Shown piece by piece: positions 15,973-24,774 of a DNA stretch of 32,524 nucleotides (positions within the stretch are counted from its first letter, which is position 1; every line of letters begins with the position of its first letter). This stretch comes from Cyclobacteriaceae bacterium. Its GTDB lineage: Bacteria > Bacteroidota > Bacteroidia > Cytophagales > Cyclobacteriaceae. The notes under the pieces were generated by a model. The model saw nothing but the letters and a program-made list of their open reading frames with translations. It did no database searches and had not been told where the DNA came from. The stretch lies in assembly GCA_021604845.1 (NCBI GenBank), contig BQJT01000022.1, forward strand, positions 1 to 32,524, written 5' to 3'. The translations under genes were made by a program, and so were the position numbers.

Positions 15973-18705
15973 ATGGCGGATGAAAAAGTAATGAGACTAA
16001 GCCAGGTGGCGAGAAAGCTCAATGTTGGGTTATCAACAATTGCTGAGCATCTTGAAACTAAAGGCTTTGAAGTCGAACATAAGCCAAATGCAAAGATTAC
16101 CATGGAGCAGTTCGACATGCTGGCCAAGGAATTTGCGTCCTCCGCTATGGATAAAGAGGAAGCATCTGGCCTTACCATTGGACAAAAACACTCCGACAAC
16201 CTGGTTATCGATTCTGATTCTGATTCAACAGGGAAAAAACGTGAAGATGAAGAAGAGATCTTTATAAAGAACATCTCTTCAACTACCGAAGAAACCATCG
16301 AAGTCGCACCTGAAAAGAAACCAGAACCAGTACCGGAACCAACACCTGCACCGGCACCTGCACCGCCACCGCCACCACCTGCGGTTGAAGAAACAACTCC
16401 TGAGGAGGCTCCGAGCTCTCAGACCAAGTTGCAGGGTATAAAAGTAGTGGGGAAAATTGATCTTGAAACCAAGAAAAAGCCGGAAACTTCCGAACCCCCG
16501 AAAGAAGAGCCAAAAATTGAGGATAAACCACCTGAAGAAACAAAGAAACCGGAGGAACCTGCAGATGCTGTGCCTGAGGAGTTACCCAGGGAAGTAATCG
16601 AGGCCAAGGCCGATGCCTTAAAGGGTCTGACGGTGTTGGGAAAAATTGAACTTCCCAAAGAAAAGCCAGTAGCGTCATCTGATGATAAACCAGAAAGAAA
16701 GAAAAAGAAACGGCCACGCAGAAGAATAGCCACGGCAGACTCCAGGAAATCGGACCAGCGGGGAAGGAGCGATAAACGTTCGAAGATTGAAAAAGAGGAT
16801 GTTTCTGACAAAGAGATTCAGGAACAAATCAAAGCGACTCTGGCCAAATTAAGCGGAGGCAAAGGGAACGTTAGCCGTTCGAAATACCGGCGTGAGAAAC
16901 GTTCTGCTATTGCAGAAGCGGAAGAAGAGAAAATGCTACAGCAGGCAGAAGATGCCAAGGTACTGAAGGTTACCGAGTTCATATCAGCAAACGATCTGGC
17001 CACTTTAATGGATGTGTCGGTCAATGATGTAATCTCAACCTGTATGAGTCTGGGAATGTTTGTCTCTATCAACCAGCGGCTCGATGCGGAATCAATAACG
17101 GTAATTGCCGATGAGTTTGGGTATAATGTTGAATTCACCAGTTCCGAGGATGAAGTAACTGTTGATGAGTACACCGATACCGAAGAAGAATTGTTAGACC
17201 GGGCGCCAATTGTAACTATAATGGGCCATGTGGATCACGGTAAAACCTCCTTGCTGGATTATATCCGAAGTGCCAATGTTACTGCTGATGAAGCGGGTGG
17301 AATCACCCAGCATATTGGAGCCTATGATGTTACAACAGAGGCTGGTAAACGAATTGCTTTTCTCGATACTCCGGGTCATGAAGCCTTTACCGCCATGCGT
17401 GCCAGGGGAGCAAAAATCACCGATGTGGTAATCATAGTAGTGGCTGCGGATGATAATGTGATGCCTCAAACTAAGGAAGCCATCAATCATGCTCAGGTAG
17501 CTGGAGTACCTATTGTAATCGCTATTAATAAGGTTGATAAACCCAATGCCAACCCGGAAAAGATCAAGGAGGAATTGTCAAAGATCAATATACTGGTGGA
17601 AGATTGGGGAGGTAAGTATCAATGTCAGGAAATCTCTGCAAAAACAGGGCAGGGAGTTGATGATCTTTTAGAAAAAGTATTGCTGGAATCCGAATTGCTG
17701 GAATTGAAAGCTAATCCCGATAAAAATGCCGTCGGAACGGTTATCGAAGCAACACTCGACCGCGGACGAGGCTATGTTACCACACTGATGGTACAAGCGG
17801 GAAATTTAGTAGTAGGTGATGTTATGCTGGCCGGACCCTATTATGGGAAAGTAAAAGCCATGTTTGACCACCATGGAAATAAGCTGCAAAAAGTTGGGCC
17901 ATCTACCCCTGCCGCAGTGCTCGGTCTTGATGGAGCCCCACAGGCAGGCGACAAGTTCAACGTGATGGACTCCGAGCGGGAAGCTCGAGAAATTGCTACG
18001 AAACGCGAACAAATCCAGAGAGAACAATCAATCCGGACCAAGAAACACATTACCCTGGATGAAATTGGCCGTAGATTGGCCATCGGTTCCTTCCAGGAAC
18101 TAAACGTGATTGTCAAGGGTGATGTTGACGGTTCTGTTGAAGCCCTGTCCGATTCCTTGTTAAAGCTCTCAACCAAAGAAATACAGGTGAATATCATTCA
18201 CAAAGGAGTAGGACAGATTTCTGAATCAGACGTGCTGCTGGCCAGTGCTTCTGACGCAGTAATCGTTGGTTTCCAGGTCCGTCCATCGAATGCTGCAAGG
18301 GACATTGCGGAAAACGAAGAGATTGAGATCAGGCTGTATTCTGTTATCTATAACGCAATCAACGACGTTAAAGACGCTATGGAAGGAATGCTTGCACCAA
18401 CAGTGGAAGAAGTAATCACTGGTAATGTGGAAGTACGCGAAGTATTTAAAATTTCCAAGGTTGGGACTGTGGCGGGATGTTATGTTACCGACGGCCTGGT
18501 TAAAAGAAGCAACCAAATACGCCTGGTTAGAGACGGCATCGTGGTGCACACCGGTGAAATCGGTCAGTTAAAGCGTTTCAAGGATGATGTTTCAGAAGTT
18601 AAATCCGGCTATGAGTGCGGTATCAGTCTTAAAAACTTCAAAGACATTCAGGAAGGTGACATTATTGAAGGCTTCGAAGAAAAAGAAGTAAAACGCACCT
18701 TATAG
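15973..18705 (+). CDS. infB: translation initiation factor IF-2
   Basis: IF-2 is the GTPase that delivers initiator tRNA to the 30S subunit and promotes subunit joining. From the ATG at 15973 the protein has 910 residues; a TTG two codons upstream (15967) is the alternative start. An N-terminal IF2-N helix-turn ([21 protein letters not shown]) is followed by a low-complexity acidic, proline- and lysine-rich linker of about 200 residues and a second IF2-N module. The G domain (about 412-580) has GHVDHGKT, the switch-I segment with [18 protein letters not shown] and NKVDKP. C-terminal domains II-IV end in VKRTL. The stop codon TAG abuts a run of 7-bp repeats. Last gene of the operon. Confidence 0.97.
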   Translation: MADEKVMRLSQVARKLNVGLSTIAEHLETKGFEVEHKPNAKITMEQFDMLAKEFASSAMDKEEASGLTIGQKHSDNLVIDSDSDSTGKKREDEEEIFIKNISSTTEETIEVAPEKKPEPVPEPTPAPAPAPPPPPPAVEETTPEEAPSSQTKLQGIKVVGKIDLETKKKPETSEPPKEEPKIEDKPPEETKKPEEPADAVPEELPREVIEAKADALKGLTVLGKIELPKEKPVASSDDKPERKKKKRPRRRIATADSRKSDQRGRSDKRSKIEKEDVSDKEIQEQIKATLAKLSGGKGNVSRSKYRREKRSAIAEAEEEKMLQQAEDAKVLKVTEFISANDLATLMDVSVNDVISTCMSLGMFVSINQRLDAESITVIADEFGYNVEFTSSEDEVTVDEYTDTEEELLDRAPIVTIMGHVDHGKTSLLDYIRSANVTADEAGGITQHIGAYDVTTEAGKRIAFLDTPGHEAFTAMRARGAKITDVVIIVVAADDNVMPQTKEAINHAQVAGVPIVIAINKVDKPNANPEKIKEELSKINILVEDWGGKYQCQEISAKTGQGVDDLLEKVLLESELLELKANPDKNAVGTVIEATLDRGRGYVTTLMVQAGNLVVGDVMLAGPYYGKVKAMFDHHGNKLQKVGPSTPAAVLGLDGAPQAGDKFNVMDSEREAREIATKREQIQREQSIRTKKHITLDEIGRRLAIGSFQELNVIVKGDVDGSVEALSDSLLKLSTKEIQVNIIHKGVGQISESDVLLASASDAVIVGFQVRPSNAARDIAENEEIEIRLYSVIYNAINDVKDAMEGMLAPTVEEVITGNVEVREVFKISKVGTVAGCYVTDGLVKRSNQIRLVRDGIVVHTGEIGQLKRFKDDVSEVKSGYECGISLKNFKDIQEGDIIEGFEEKEVKRTL

Positions 18706-18732
18706 GTCTGAGACCTGAGATCTAAAATCTGA
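18705..18732 (+). repeat. 7-bp tandem GGTCTGA/GACCTGA/GATCTAA/AATCTGA
   Basis: Four consecutive heptamers start at the last base of the infB stop codon. The variation is mainly transitions (C/T, A/G) at fixed positions, as expected of a decayed tandem repeat. A similar word set, GATCTAA/GAACTAA/GACCTAA, occurs after the pseudouridine synthase gene. Confidence 0.6.
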
Positions 18733-18750
18733 CTGCTTTCTCGAATGATT

Positions 18751-18811
18751 TTGAAATTGGAATCTGGGAATTGAAATTTAGTTAGTTTTTGTCATCTGGA
18801 ATTTGTCATTT
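18751..18811 (+). repeat. degenerate 7/14-bp repeats before the small membrane gene
   Basis: TTGAAAT/TGGAATC/TGGGAAT/TGAAATT (18751-18778) and then TTTGTCA-TCTGGAA-TTTGTCA (18788-18808) keep a 7-bp period, the latter as a 14-bp unit. The stretch TGGAATTTGTCATTT at 18797-18811 recurs with one change at 32505-32519, so the words are shared between distant gaps. Confidence 0.5.
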
Positions 18812-18973
18812 CTAAAGATACTGGCTCTTCTTTTCACGTGTTGCACTTTGTTAGGGTTATACAAGCCCTGGATCGTTCTCTGGTGGTCTGATTTTTCTAA
18901 CCGGATAAAAGTCCTTCAACTTTACGGAGTCGCTGCTGGGGTGGCTTGGATTGCTTATTTTTTAACCCGGTAA
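18803..18973 (+). CDS. small two-helix membrane protein
   Basis: A 56-residue open frame from a TTG at 18803 to TAA at 18971-18973. It encodes a hydrophobic helix (about 3-20, starting MSFLKILALLFTCC), a central KPWIVLWWSDFSNRIKVLQL segment and a second helix (YGVAAGVAWIAYFL, about 41-54). The tryptophan-rich polar loop between two helices and the length recall small conserved membrane proteins of Bacteroidota with a KPxxVLWW-type motif, recognised here from memory of the pattern and not from a search. The start codon falls within 7-bp repeats, so the exact start is uncertain, though no ATG is available. The last 12 bp overlap the convergent methyltransferase gene. No function can be given. 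Confidence 0.65.
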   Translation: MSFLKILALLFTCCTLLGLYKPWIVLWWSDFSNRIKVLQLYGVAAGVAWIAYFLTR

Positions 18974-20155
18974 ATGCCGTTGCCCGTTAATAATAAGAGG
19001 CTTTCCGTCAGGACCGGTGGTTGCAAACAAATAATCGTCTCCCCCATCAGCTAATTTGCAGGCCTTCCTGATCGACTTTTCATCGGTAATAAAATTCCTG
19101 ACAGTAACGTTGGCTTTTGATGGCAGCCTACTGGTTATTTGCCTGGGTTTATAATCTGATGTCCACTGGACTTTAAAAGTTCTTCCGGGAAATGCAGAAA
19201 CCAGGGTTCGTGATGTATATAGATGACTATTCGGGTGAAGCTTACTGACCTGATACCGTTGACAAATCAGTTTAAAAGCCCCCAGCTTCATTAAACTTGC
19301 ATTTGGTTGGTAGAGGTAATGAGATGGTGCTGAGAAACTACATTTCGCATTTACTTCCTCAGTAATACCATAAGTGACCAAGTGTAATCTATCCTCCGGG
19401 GTAAAATTCGCAGCGGTCATTTCAAGCTCCCCCTGGTAACCCTTTTGAATGAGAAAAACCAACTCTTTGCACTGGTTCCTTATAGAAACTACATGCACTG
19501 CTTTGACCTGACCCAATGCATTAATGGCGTTCCGGATATCGAGCATTGGGCTAAACTTGATCATCACCTGATTGGTTCGACGCAGTATCTCAGTTAATAA
19601 ATCATCCACTCTGGGCCGGCAATCCTGTATTTGGTGTTGACGTCTCCCGGCTGTTCGCCGGTCGGGGTCAATGTAGACCCAATCTACCGGATTGGAAAGG
19701 TCTTTTAAATAACCTTCTGCGGTTTGACAGACCACCCTGATGTGATGGGCTTTCAGCGCCTTAAAGTTATTTTCTGCCAGTTTGCACAACAATGGATCTG
19801 GTTCTACATAATCAACTCTGGAAAACTGTGTGCCTAGGAAATAACTGTCCACTCCCAGCCCTCCGGTTAGATCAACCAGGGTTGTACCCGAGATCAACCG
19901 TTGCTTATAACTGGCCGTTTTCTCTGAAGAGCATTGCTCCAGAGATTTTGATTCACCAAAGAGAATCCCGGGAGTTGTATACCAGTTGGGTATTTTTGAC
20001 TGGGCTATTTGACGGCCCTTTATCTGTTGAACAAGCTCCCGCAATAAAACTCCGTCAGGACACTTTTTCGAGAGCATTAAATCGGATGGATTTAAGCACT
20101 GGTATTGATGAATAAATGCCTGTGCCTGATCGCTCAAAAGCCCGGCGATATCCAT
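18962..20155 (-). CDS. class I SAM-dependent methyltransferase with THUMP-like C-terminal domain
   Basis: A 397-residue protein. The N-terminal helical part (1-85) has IPNWYTTPGILF. A Rossmann methyltransferase core follows with motif I LVDLTGGLGVDSYFLG (93-108), an acidic YVEPDP at the end of the second strand and WVYIDPDRRTAGRR (159-172). The C-terminal half is a THUMP-like, ferredoxin-fold-like domain ending in NFITDEKSIRKACKLADGGD. This arrangement is common in Bacteroidota, where the enzyme is taken to modify RNA, but no substrate is known to me. It follows asd after 5 bp, so the two are probably co-transcribed. Confidence 0.85.
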   Translation of the reverse strand: MDIAGLLSDQAQAFIHQYQCLNPSDLMLSKKCPDGVLLRELVQQIKGRQIAQSKIPNWYTTPGILFGESKSLEQCSSEKTASYKQRLISGTTLVDLTGGLGVDSYFLGTQFSRVDYVEPDPLLCKLAENNFKALKAHHIRVVCQTAEGYLKDLSNPVDWVYIDPDRRTAGRRQHQIQDCRPRVDDLLTEILRRTNQVMIKFSPMLDIRNAINALGQVKAVHVVSIRNQCKELVFLIQKGYQGELEMTAANFTPEDRLHLVTYGITEEVNAKCSFSAPSHYLYQPNASLMKLGAFKLICQRYQVSKLHPNSHLYTSRTLVSAFPGRTFKVQWTSDYKPRQITSRLPSKANVTVRNFITDEKSIRKACKLADGGDDYLFATTGPDGKPLIINGQRHLPG

Positions 20156-20160
20156 AAATG

Positions 20161-21156
20161 CTAGTAAACCAGGTAATGCTCGACCATGTATTCAGCAATT
20201 TGAACTGCATTGGTAGCTGCACCTTTTCGCAGGTTATCCGCAACTACCCACATATTCAATGTATTTGGTTGAGACTCGTCTCTTCGTAATCTACCCACGA
20301 ATACATCATCACAACCATGCGAATTGATGGGCATAGGGTATTTTAGATTATCCACATCGTCCTCAACTTTTACCCCGGGCGCCTCTGACAACAATTTTCT
20401 GACTTCATCCATATCAAATTCTTCCAGTAATTCGACGTTAATTGATTCAGAGTGTCCTCCTATAACCGGGATTCTTACCGCAGTGGCGGTTATTCCGATT
20501 GAATCATCCTGAAGAATTTTTCGGGTTTCATACACCATCTTCATTTCCTCCTTAGTGTATGCGTTATCCTGGAATACATCAATATGCGGCAGCACATTCA
20601 TATCGATACGGTAAGGGTAAGCTTTGGTAGTAGGCTCTTTACCGGCGCGTTCCTGCATCATTTGATCTACGGCGTCCTTACCTGTACCGGTTACTGACTG
20701 ATAAGTCGAAATCACCAATCTCTTCAACCCATATCGCTGTTGTAATGGCGCCAGGGCCAATACCATTTGAATGGTGGAACAGTTAGGATTTGCAATTATA
20801 CGGTCATCAATGCGCAATACTCCTGCATTGATCTCCGGCACAATCAGCTTGTGCTTAGGGTTCATTCTCCAGGCTGAGGAATTGTCAATAACAATTGCCC
20901 CCGCTTCTGCAAACTTCGGAGCCCATTCCAAAGAGGTGCTTCCTCCTGCAGAAAATATTGCTACATCCGGCTTGATCGAAACAGCGTCATCCATACCAAT
21001 AACTGTATAGACCTTGTTTTTAAAAATTAATTCCTTACCTACTGATCTGGGTGAAGCGACCAGGTATAATTCGCTAAACTCCAGTTTCCTTTCATCAATT
21101 ACTCTTAAAATTTCCTGGCCTACCAATCCGGTAGCACCTACGACGGCTAATTTCAT
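20161..21156 (-). CDS. asd: aspartate-semialdehyde dehydrogenase
   Basis: Asd reduces aspartyl-4-phosphate to aspartate 4-semialdehyde with NADPH, the branch point to lysine, diaminopimelate, threonine and methionine. From the ATG at 21156 it has 331 residues. The N-terminal GATGLVGQE is the NADP motif, and SAGGSTS follows. IIANPNCSTIQMV carries the catalytic cysteine (about C126), VSTYQSVTGTGKDAVDQM lies mid-domain, and IGGHSESINVE carries the active-site histidine. A TTG two codons upstream (21162) is an alternative start. I prefer the ATG because MKLAVVGATG is the usual beginning. It is the first gene of a two-gene unit with the THUMP-like methyltransferase. Confidence 0.96.
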   Translation of the reverse strand: MKLAVVGATGLVGQEILRVIDERKLEFSELYLVASPRSVGKELIFKNKVYTVIGMDDAVSIKPDVAIFSAGGSTSLEWAPKFAEAGAIVIDNSSAWRMNPKHKLIVPEINAGVLRIDDRIIANPNCSTIQMVLALAPLQQRYGLKRLVISTYQSVTGTGKDAVDQMMQERAGKEPTTKAYPYRIDMNVLPHIDVFQDNAYTKEEMKMVYETRKILQDDSIGITATAVRIPVIGGHSESINVELLEEFDMDEVRKLLSEAPGVKVEDDVDNLKYPMPINSHGCDDVFVGRLRRDESQPNTLNMWVVADNLRKGAATNAVQIAEYMVEHYLVY

Positions 21157-21181
21157 GATCAAATTTCTTTTATAGAGTTTG

Positions 21182-21189
21182 CAAAGATA
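21182..21189 (-). promoter_or_regulatory. possible -7 element of the asd promoter
   Basis: TATCTTTG on the minus strand matches TAnnTTTG and lies 25 bp upstream of the asd ATG. The nearest TTG is 23 bp further upstream, which is longer than the preferred 19-20 bp, so support is moderate. Confidence 0.35.
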
Positions 21190-21234
21190 CTACATTTCTA
21201 TACTTTCCCCTGCAACACATCTTACAAAATTTAT

Positions 21235-23802
21235 ATGAATCTGGGGCGGATAATATTAATCTTTCTGTTGCCAACGTCCTGTCTTGCACAGGTTTATGAT
21301 AATTTTTCCGACGGTGATTTTACCAGCGCACCCCCGTGGTCAGGCAACTCCAAATCCTTTATTATCAATAGTGATCATCAACTTCAGCTGAATGCATCCG
21401 GTCCGGGTACAGCCTACCTGAGTACCACGAGTTTTACCTCCATTGCAGCCACCTGGCAATTTGAGGTCCGGTTAACATTTAATCCATCAGCCAGGAATTT
21501 TTGCAGGATTTACCTGATTAGCGATTCCCCGAATCTGTCCAATGCACTCAACGGCTATTATGTAAGCATCGGTGGAAGCTCGGATGATGTAAGTCTATTT
21601 AGACAAGACCAGTCTGGTCACCATAAAATTCTGGACGGTCAGGATGGTGCTACGGATACCAGTTCAGTAGTAATCACCGTGAGAGTCACCCGGGACGCAA
21701 CTAATAAATGGAGCCTGTACACAAAATCAAACACGGGTCAACATTTTCTATCATCAGGTACTGTCGAGGATGGCATACACCAAAAATCGAATTATTTCGG
21801 ATTTTATTGCCAATTTACTACTAGTCGATCCACAGGATTTTATCTGGACAATATCCAGGTTGAAGGCACATCTTATATAGACAGGGATCCCCCAGAATTG
21901 CTGTCGCTAAAGCCAATAGGAGATGACAAACTGGAAATCCTTTTCAGTGAACCTATAGAAACACCAGCGCTAAGCCTGCTGAATGTCAAGGGGAAAGGGC
22001 ATCCAATTGACCTATTACATAAACCAACCGGAACATGGGAGCTAACATTTCCATTCCGGTTTGAGAATGGGATGGAATATTATCTGGAAATTAACGGCAT
22101 TCAGGACCCTCAAGGAAACAGTCTTTTCCATTCCAGACAGTTTAGGTACTGGAAATCACTACCGGCTCAATTACACGACGTGATAATTTCAGAAATCATG
22201 GCTGATCCGGAACCCTCGTTGTTACTTCCGGGAGTAGAATATATTGAGATTTACAATAGATCAAACAATGCGATTAATCTGTTAAATTGGTCACTCTCTG
22301 ATGCTACCAAATCGGTTGGTCTTCCCGAATTTCTGCTGCTGCCTGGCAGTTATCTGGTGCTGTCAGCCGCCGTTGAGGACAAATTTCCAAACGAACCCAA
22401 CCATATAATTCCAAATGGTTGGCCAACTTTAAATAACTCCGGTGATATAATATCCCTAACGGACTCTTCAGGAAATTTCATACATCTTATAGAGTACACA
22501 GATGCATGGTATCGAAGCAATCTAAGGCAGCATGGTGGTTGGTCTTTGGAAATGATTGATATCAATTATCCCTGCAGCGGCGGATTGAATTGGGCGGCTT
22601 CAAGCTCCTTTAGCGGTGGAACTCCTGGTTTTGCCAACAGCATAGCTACTGACAATCCTGATCTTACGCCCCCGGTAATGGTAAAAACCTATGCCCCAAA
22701 CTCCTTTACTTTGAACATCTATTTTGATCAGCAGTTGCGAAGCGATCTGGGCTCGAGCACCAGCATTTTTCTTGAACCAGAACTCACCATAGATACTTTT
22801 TATTTACCGTCACCGGAAAAACCGCAGCTGGTAGTGTTGCTAAAGGACAGTTTGGAATTGGGAGTTATCTATAATGTAACGGCCTCGGGTTTCGCTGACT
22901 GCAATAACAACCTTGATTTAACCGGAGGAACTCATTACCGGGCCGGCCTTGAACTACCGGCAGACAGTGGCGATTTGGTGATAAACGAAATACTTTTCAA
23001 CCCGAGGCCCCTTGGCACGAGATTTATTGAAGTGTACAATCGATCTTACAAGCCGATCAACCTGAAAAACTGGAGATTCTCAGGCAATCCTTTGGACGCT
23101 ATAGTGGAATTTAAGCTTATCGTAGAAAATGATCTTATGATTTTTCCGGGGGACTACCTGGCTTTTACTGAGAACCCGGATCAATTGATATCTCAATACC
23201 CCAAAAGTTCCAATGCTGTGCTGGTAAAAGTTAATGAATTGCCTTCAATCAATAATAAAGGGGGGTCAATTGCATTGATTGCGCCGGACGGAATGATTGT
23301 TGACCAGTTAAATTATCATGAGGGAATGCACCATAGCTTATTATTTGATACTGAGGGAGTCTCACTGGAAAGAGCGGACCCGGAATCTCCCACCTCGGAC
23401 CCCAATAATTGGTACAGCGGGTCTGAAGCAGCTGGTTATGCCACTCCAGGGCGAGAGAATTCACAATTACAATTGACCCCTTCACCATTCAACTTTGCGG
23501 TAGAACCCAACATAATTTCGCCCTTGTCATCCCATTTGCCTGCTTATGCTCAGATTTCCTTCAACCTTGACCAACCCGGCACCTCCGGGTCAGTATCAAT
23601 TTATAATCAACAGGGAAACCTGGTTAAAACCTTGGTGAATAATTCCCTGCTACCTGTAAGCGGCGTCTATCAGTGGGATGGCAGTGACAATAAGGGCAAA
23701 AGGGTTCCTATGGGATATTATATAGTCCTGTTTAAACTTAGTCAGCCAGATCATGGCAGCAAGATCTGGAAGGGAACTGTAGTAGTAGCGCCAGATTACT
23801 AA
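21235..23802 (+). CDS. secreted lamin-tail-domain protein with FlgD-like C-terminus
   Basis: An 855-residue exported protein. A signal peptide (about 1-18, ending SCLA) precedes a jelly-roll-like domain (about 20-215, starting VYDNFSDGDF). Next comes an Ig-like SbsA-type module (about 218-308, EILFSEPI). The first lamin-tail domain starts near 315 (HDVIISEIMADPE, EYIEIYNRSNNAINLLNW). A second Ig-like module (about 480-570) is followed by a second lamin-tail domain from about 579 (LVINEILFNPRP, FIEVYNRSYKPINLKNW). The C-terminal FlgD-like module (about 755-852) contains SVSIYNQQGNLVKTL, YQWDGSDNKGKRVPMGYYIV and WKGTVVV. Such C-termini are typical of cargo of the type IX secretion system, which is inferred here. 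Role unknown, probably at the cell surface. Confidence 0.82.
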   Translation: MNLGRIILIFLLPTSCLAQVYDNFSDGDFTSAPPWSGNSKSFIINSDHQLQLNASGPGTAYLSTTSFTSIAATWQFEVRLTFNPSARNFCRIYLISDSPNLSNALNGYYVSIGGSSDDVSLFRQDQSGHHKILDGQDGATDTSSVVITVRVTRDATNKWSLYTKSNTGQHFLSSGTVEDGIHQKSNYFGFYCQFTTSRSTGFYLDNIQVEGTSYIDRDPPELLSLKPIGDDKLEILFSEPIETPALSLLNVKGKGHPIDLLHKPTGTWELTFPFRFENGMEYYLEINGIQDPQGNSLFHSRQFRYWKSLPAQLHDVIISEIMADPEPSLLLPGVEYIEIYNRSNNAINLLNWSLSDATKSVGLPEFLLLPGSYLVLSAAVEDKFPNEPNHIIPNGWPTLNNSGDIISLTDSSGNFIHLIEYTDAWYRSNLRQHGGWSLEMIDINYPCSGGLNWAASSSFSGGTPGFANSIATDNPDLTPPVMVKTYAPNSFTLNIYFDQQLRSDLGSSTSIFLEPELTIDTFYLPSPEKPQLVVLLKDSLELGVIYNVTASGFADCNNNLDLTGGTHYRAGLELPADSGDLVINEILFNPRPLGTRFIEVYNRSYKPINLKNWRFSGNPLDAIVEFKLIVENDLMIFPGDYLAFTENPDQLISQYPKSSNAVLVKVNELPSINNKGGSIALIAPDGMIVDQLNYHEGMHHSLLFDTEGVSLERADPESPTSDPNNWYSGSEAAGYATPGRENSQLQLTPSPFNFAVEPNIISPLSSHLPAYAQISFNLDQPGTSGSVSIYNQQGNLVKTLVNNSLLPVSGVYQWDGSDNKGKRVPMGYYIVLFKLSQPDHGSKIWKGTVVVAPDY

Positions 23803-23930
23803 GGAAAATGTGATATAAACTTACCGAGAAATTATTTAAATAATCCAATATTAAGACCCTAAGCAGCTTAATAAAATGCTATTGTTATAATATTTTCCTA
23901 TATTATATATTACCTGAACTAACATTAACC

Positions 23931-24089
23931 ATGAACGACATTATCAACAATGCTATTGATTTTTATGTCAGAAAGGGAAGGAGAATTGACGTAATAAGAC
24001 GGTATATTCGTCTAAAATACAGAGTTAGCATTGATCGAAACGCTTTTAACGAAAGGGTGAAAAGTATTCATCTTGAATATGAAGTTTAG
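23931..24089 (+). CDS. possible small basic protein, 52 residues
   Basis: ATG at 23931 to TAG at 24087-24089 encodes 52 residues beginning MNDIINNAIDFYVRKGRRID. It is rich in arginine, isoleucine and tyrosine (VIRRYIRLKYRV) and is predicted to be mostly helical, which could suit nucleic-acid binding. It is the only sizeable frame with an ATG in the 582-bp gap between the lamin-tail gene and the TraR/DksA gene. The sequence upstream is very AT-rich, and no clear TAnnTTTG element was found. I do not recognise a family. It may be a real small gene or a chance frame. Confidence 0.4.
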   Translation: MNDIINNAIDFYVRKGRRIDVIRRYIRLKYRVSIDRNAFNERVKSIHLEYEV

Positions 24090-24384
24090 TATTTGCTTTG
24101 CATTCAGTTCCTGCCATCAGACTAAGTAAATCTCAATTGATTTGCTGCATTTGAAATTACTGGTGTTCAAATGCATCTTAATTGGAATTTACCATCCCTA
24201 TATAGAAATATCTTAATAACTTTCTTTTTTGTATCAATTATTAACAAATTTGTCGCTTTCGAATTAGTCTTTAGCGTCAACATGGGCTGATTATACCGGT
24301 AGATTCCATGGTTTAACTGAAACCAGAACTTTTACAGTTTCTGAACTTTTGTTAATACGTCAGACGTTCTTTTAATTTTAAAAA
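24090..24384 (+). other. gene-poor AT-rich stretch upstream of the TraR/DksA gene
   Basis: No convincing gene is seen here. The stretch holds a perfect hairpin at 24146-24175 (10-bp arms TGCATTTGAA and TTCAAATGCA, 10-nt loop) with no U-run after it. It also holds a 39-codon hydrophobic frame (24171-24290) that I do not trust. The promoter of the traR/dksA-scpB-rluB genes should lie here, but no good TTTG-N19-TAnnTTTG pair was found. Confidence 0.5.
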
Positions 24385-24771
24385 ATGGGAAAAGAAGAGA
24401 AACTTAGATATTCTGATCAGGAGTTATCGGAATTCGAAACGCTGATAAAGGAAAAGCTTGAAAAGGCCCGTAATGAACTTAATTATATTAAGGATTCATT
24501 AAGTAGAAAAAATGACAGCGGCACCGACAATACCGCCGGAAACACCAAAGTGCTGGAGGACGGCGCAGATACTGCTGAAAAGGAAAATCTCAGTCAGTTA
24601 GCTGCACGCCAGCAGAAGTTTATTACCAGTTTGGAAAACGCGCTTATAAGAATTAAGAACGGTACCTATGGTGTTTGCATTGATACCGGAAAACTGATTC
24701 AGAAAGAAAGACTCAAGGCGGTTCCTCACACCATGCATTCAATAGAAGCAAAACTGGCCAAGAAAAACTAA
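24385..24771 (+). CDS. TraR/DksA-family transcriptional regulator
   Basis: A 128-residue protein with a long N-terminal coiled-coil (about 10-90) and a C-terminal DksA-type segment, NGTYGVCIDTGKLIQKERLKAVPHT. The spacing and the GKLI.KERL.AVPH motif are those of the Bacteroidota TraR/DksA group. Only one cysteine (C98) remains of the four zinc ligands, so it probably does not bind zinc in the classical way. Family members enter the secondary channel of RNA polymerase and modulate initiation, often with ppGpp; that role is inferred here. It is followed 3 bp later by scpB. Confidence 0.88.
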   Translation: MGKEEKLRYSDQELSEFETLIKEKLEKARNELNYIKDSLSRKNDSGTDNTAGNTKVLEDGADTAEKENLSQLAARQQKFITSLENALIRIKNGTYGVCIDTGKLIQKERLKAVPHTMHSIEAKLAKKN

Positions 24772-24774
24772 ACT

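Noticed and set aside
16283-17174. Several long minus-strand frames opposite infB
   Set aside because: They mirror the proline/glutamate-rich linker and G domain of IF-2, which is certain; their products are low-complexity and match no family.
24171-24290. 39-residue hydrophobic frame in the gap before the TraR/DksA gene
   Set aside because: It is AT-rich with a biased Phe/Ile/Asn content expected by chance, its ATG sits in the arm of the hairpin, and it has no recognisable motif.
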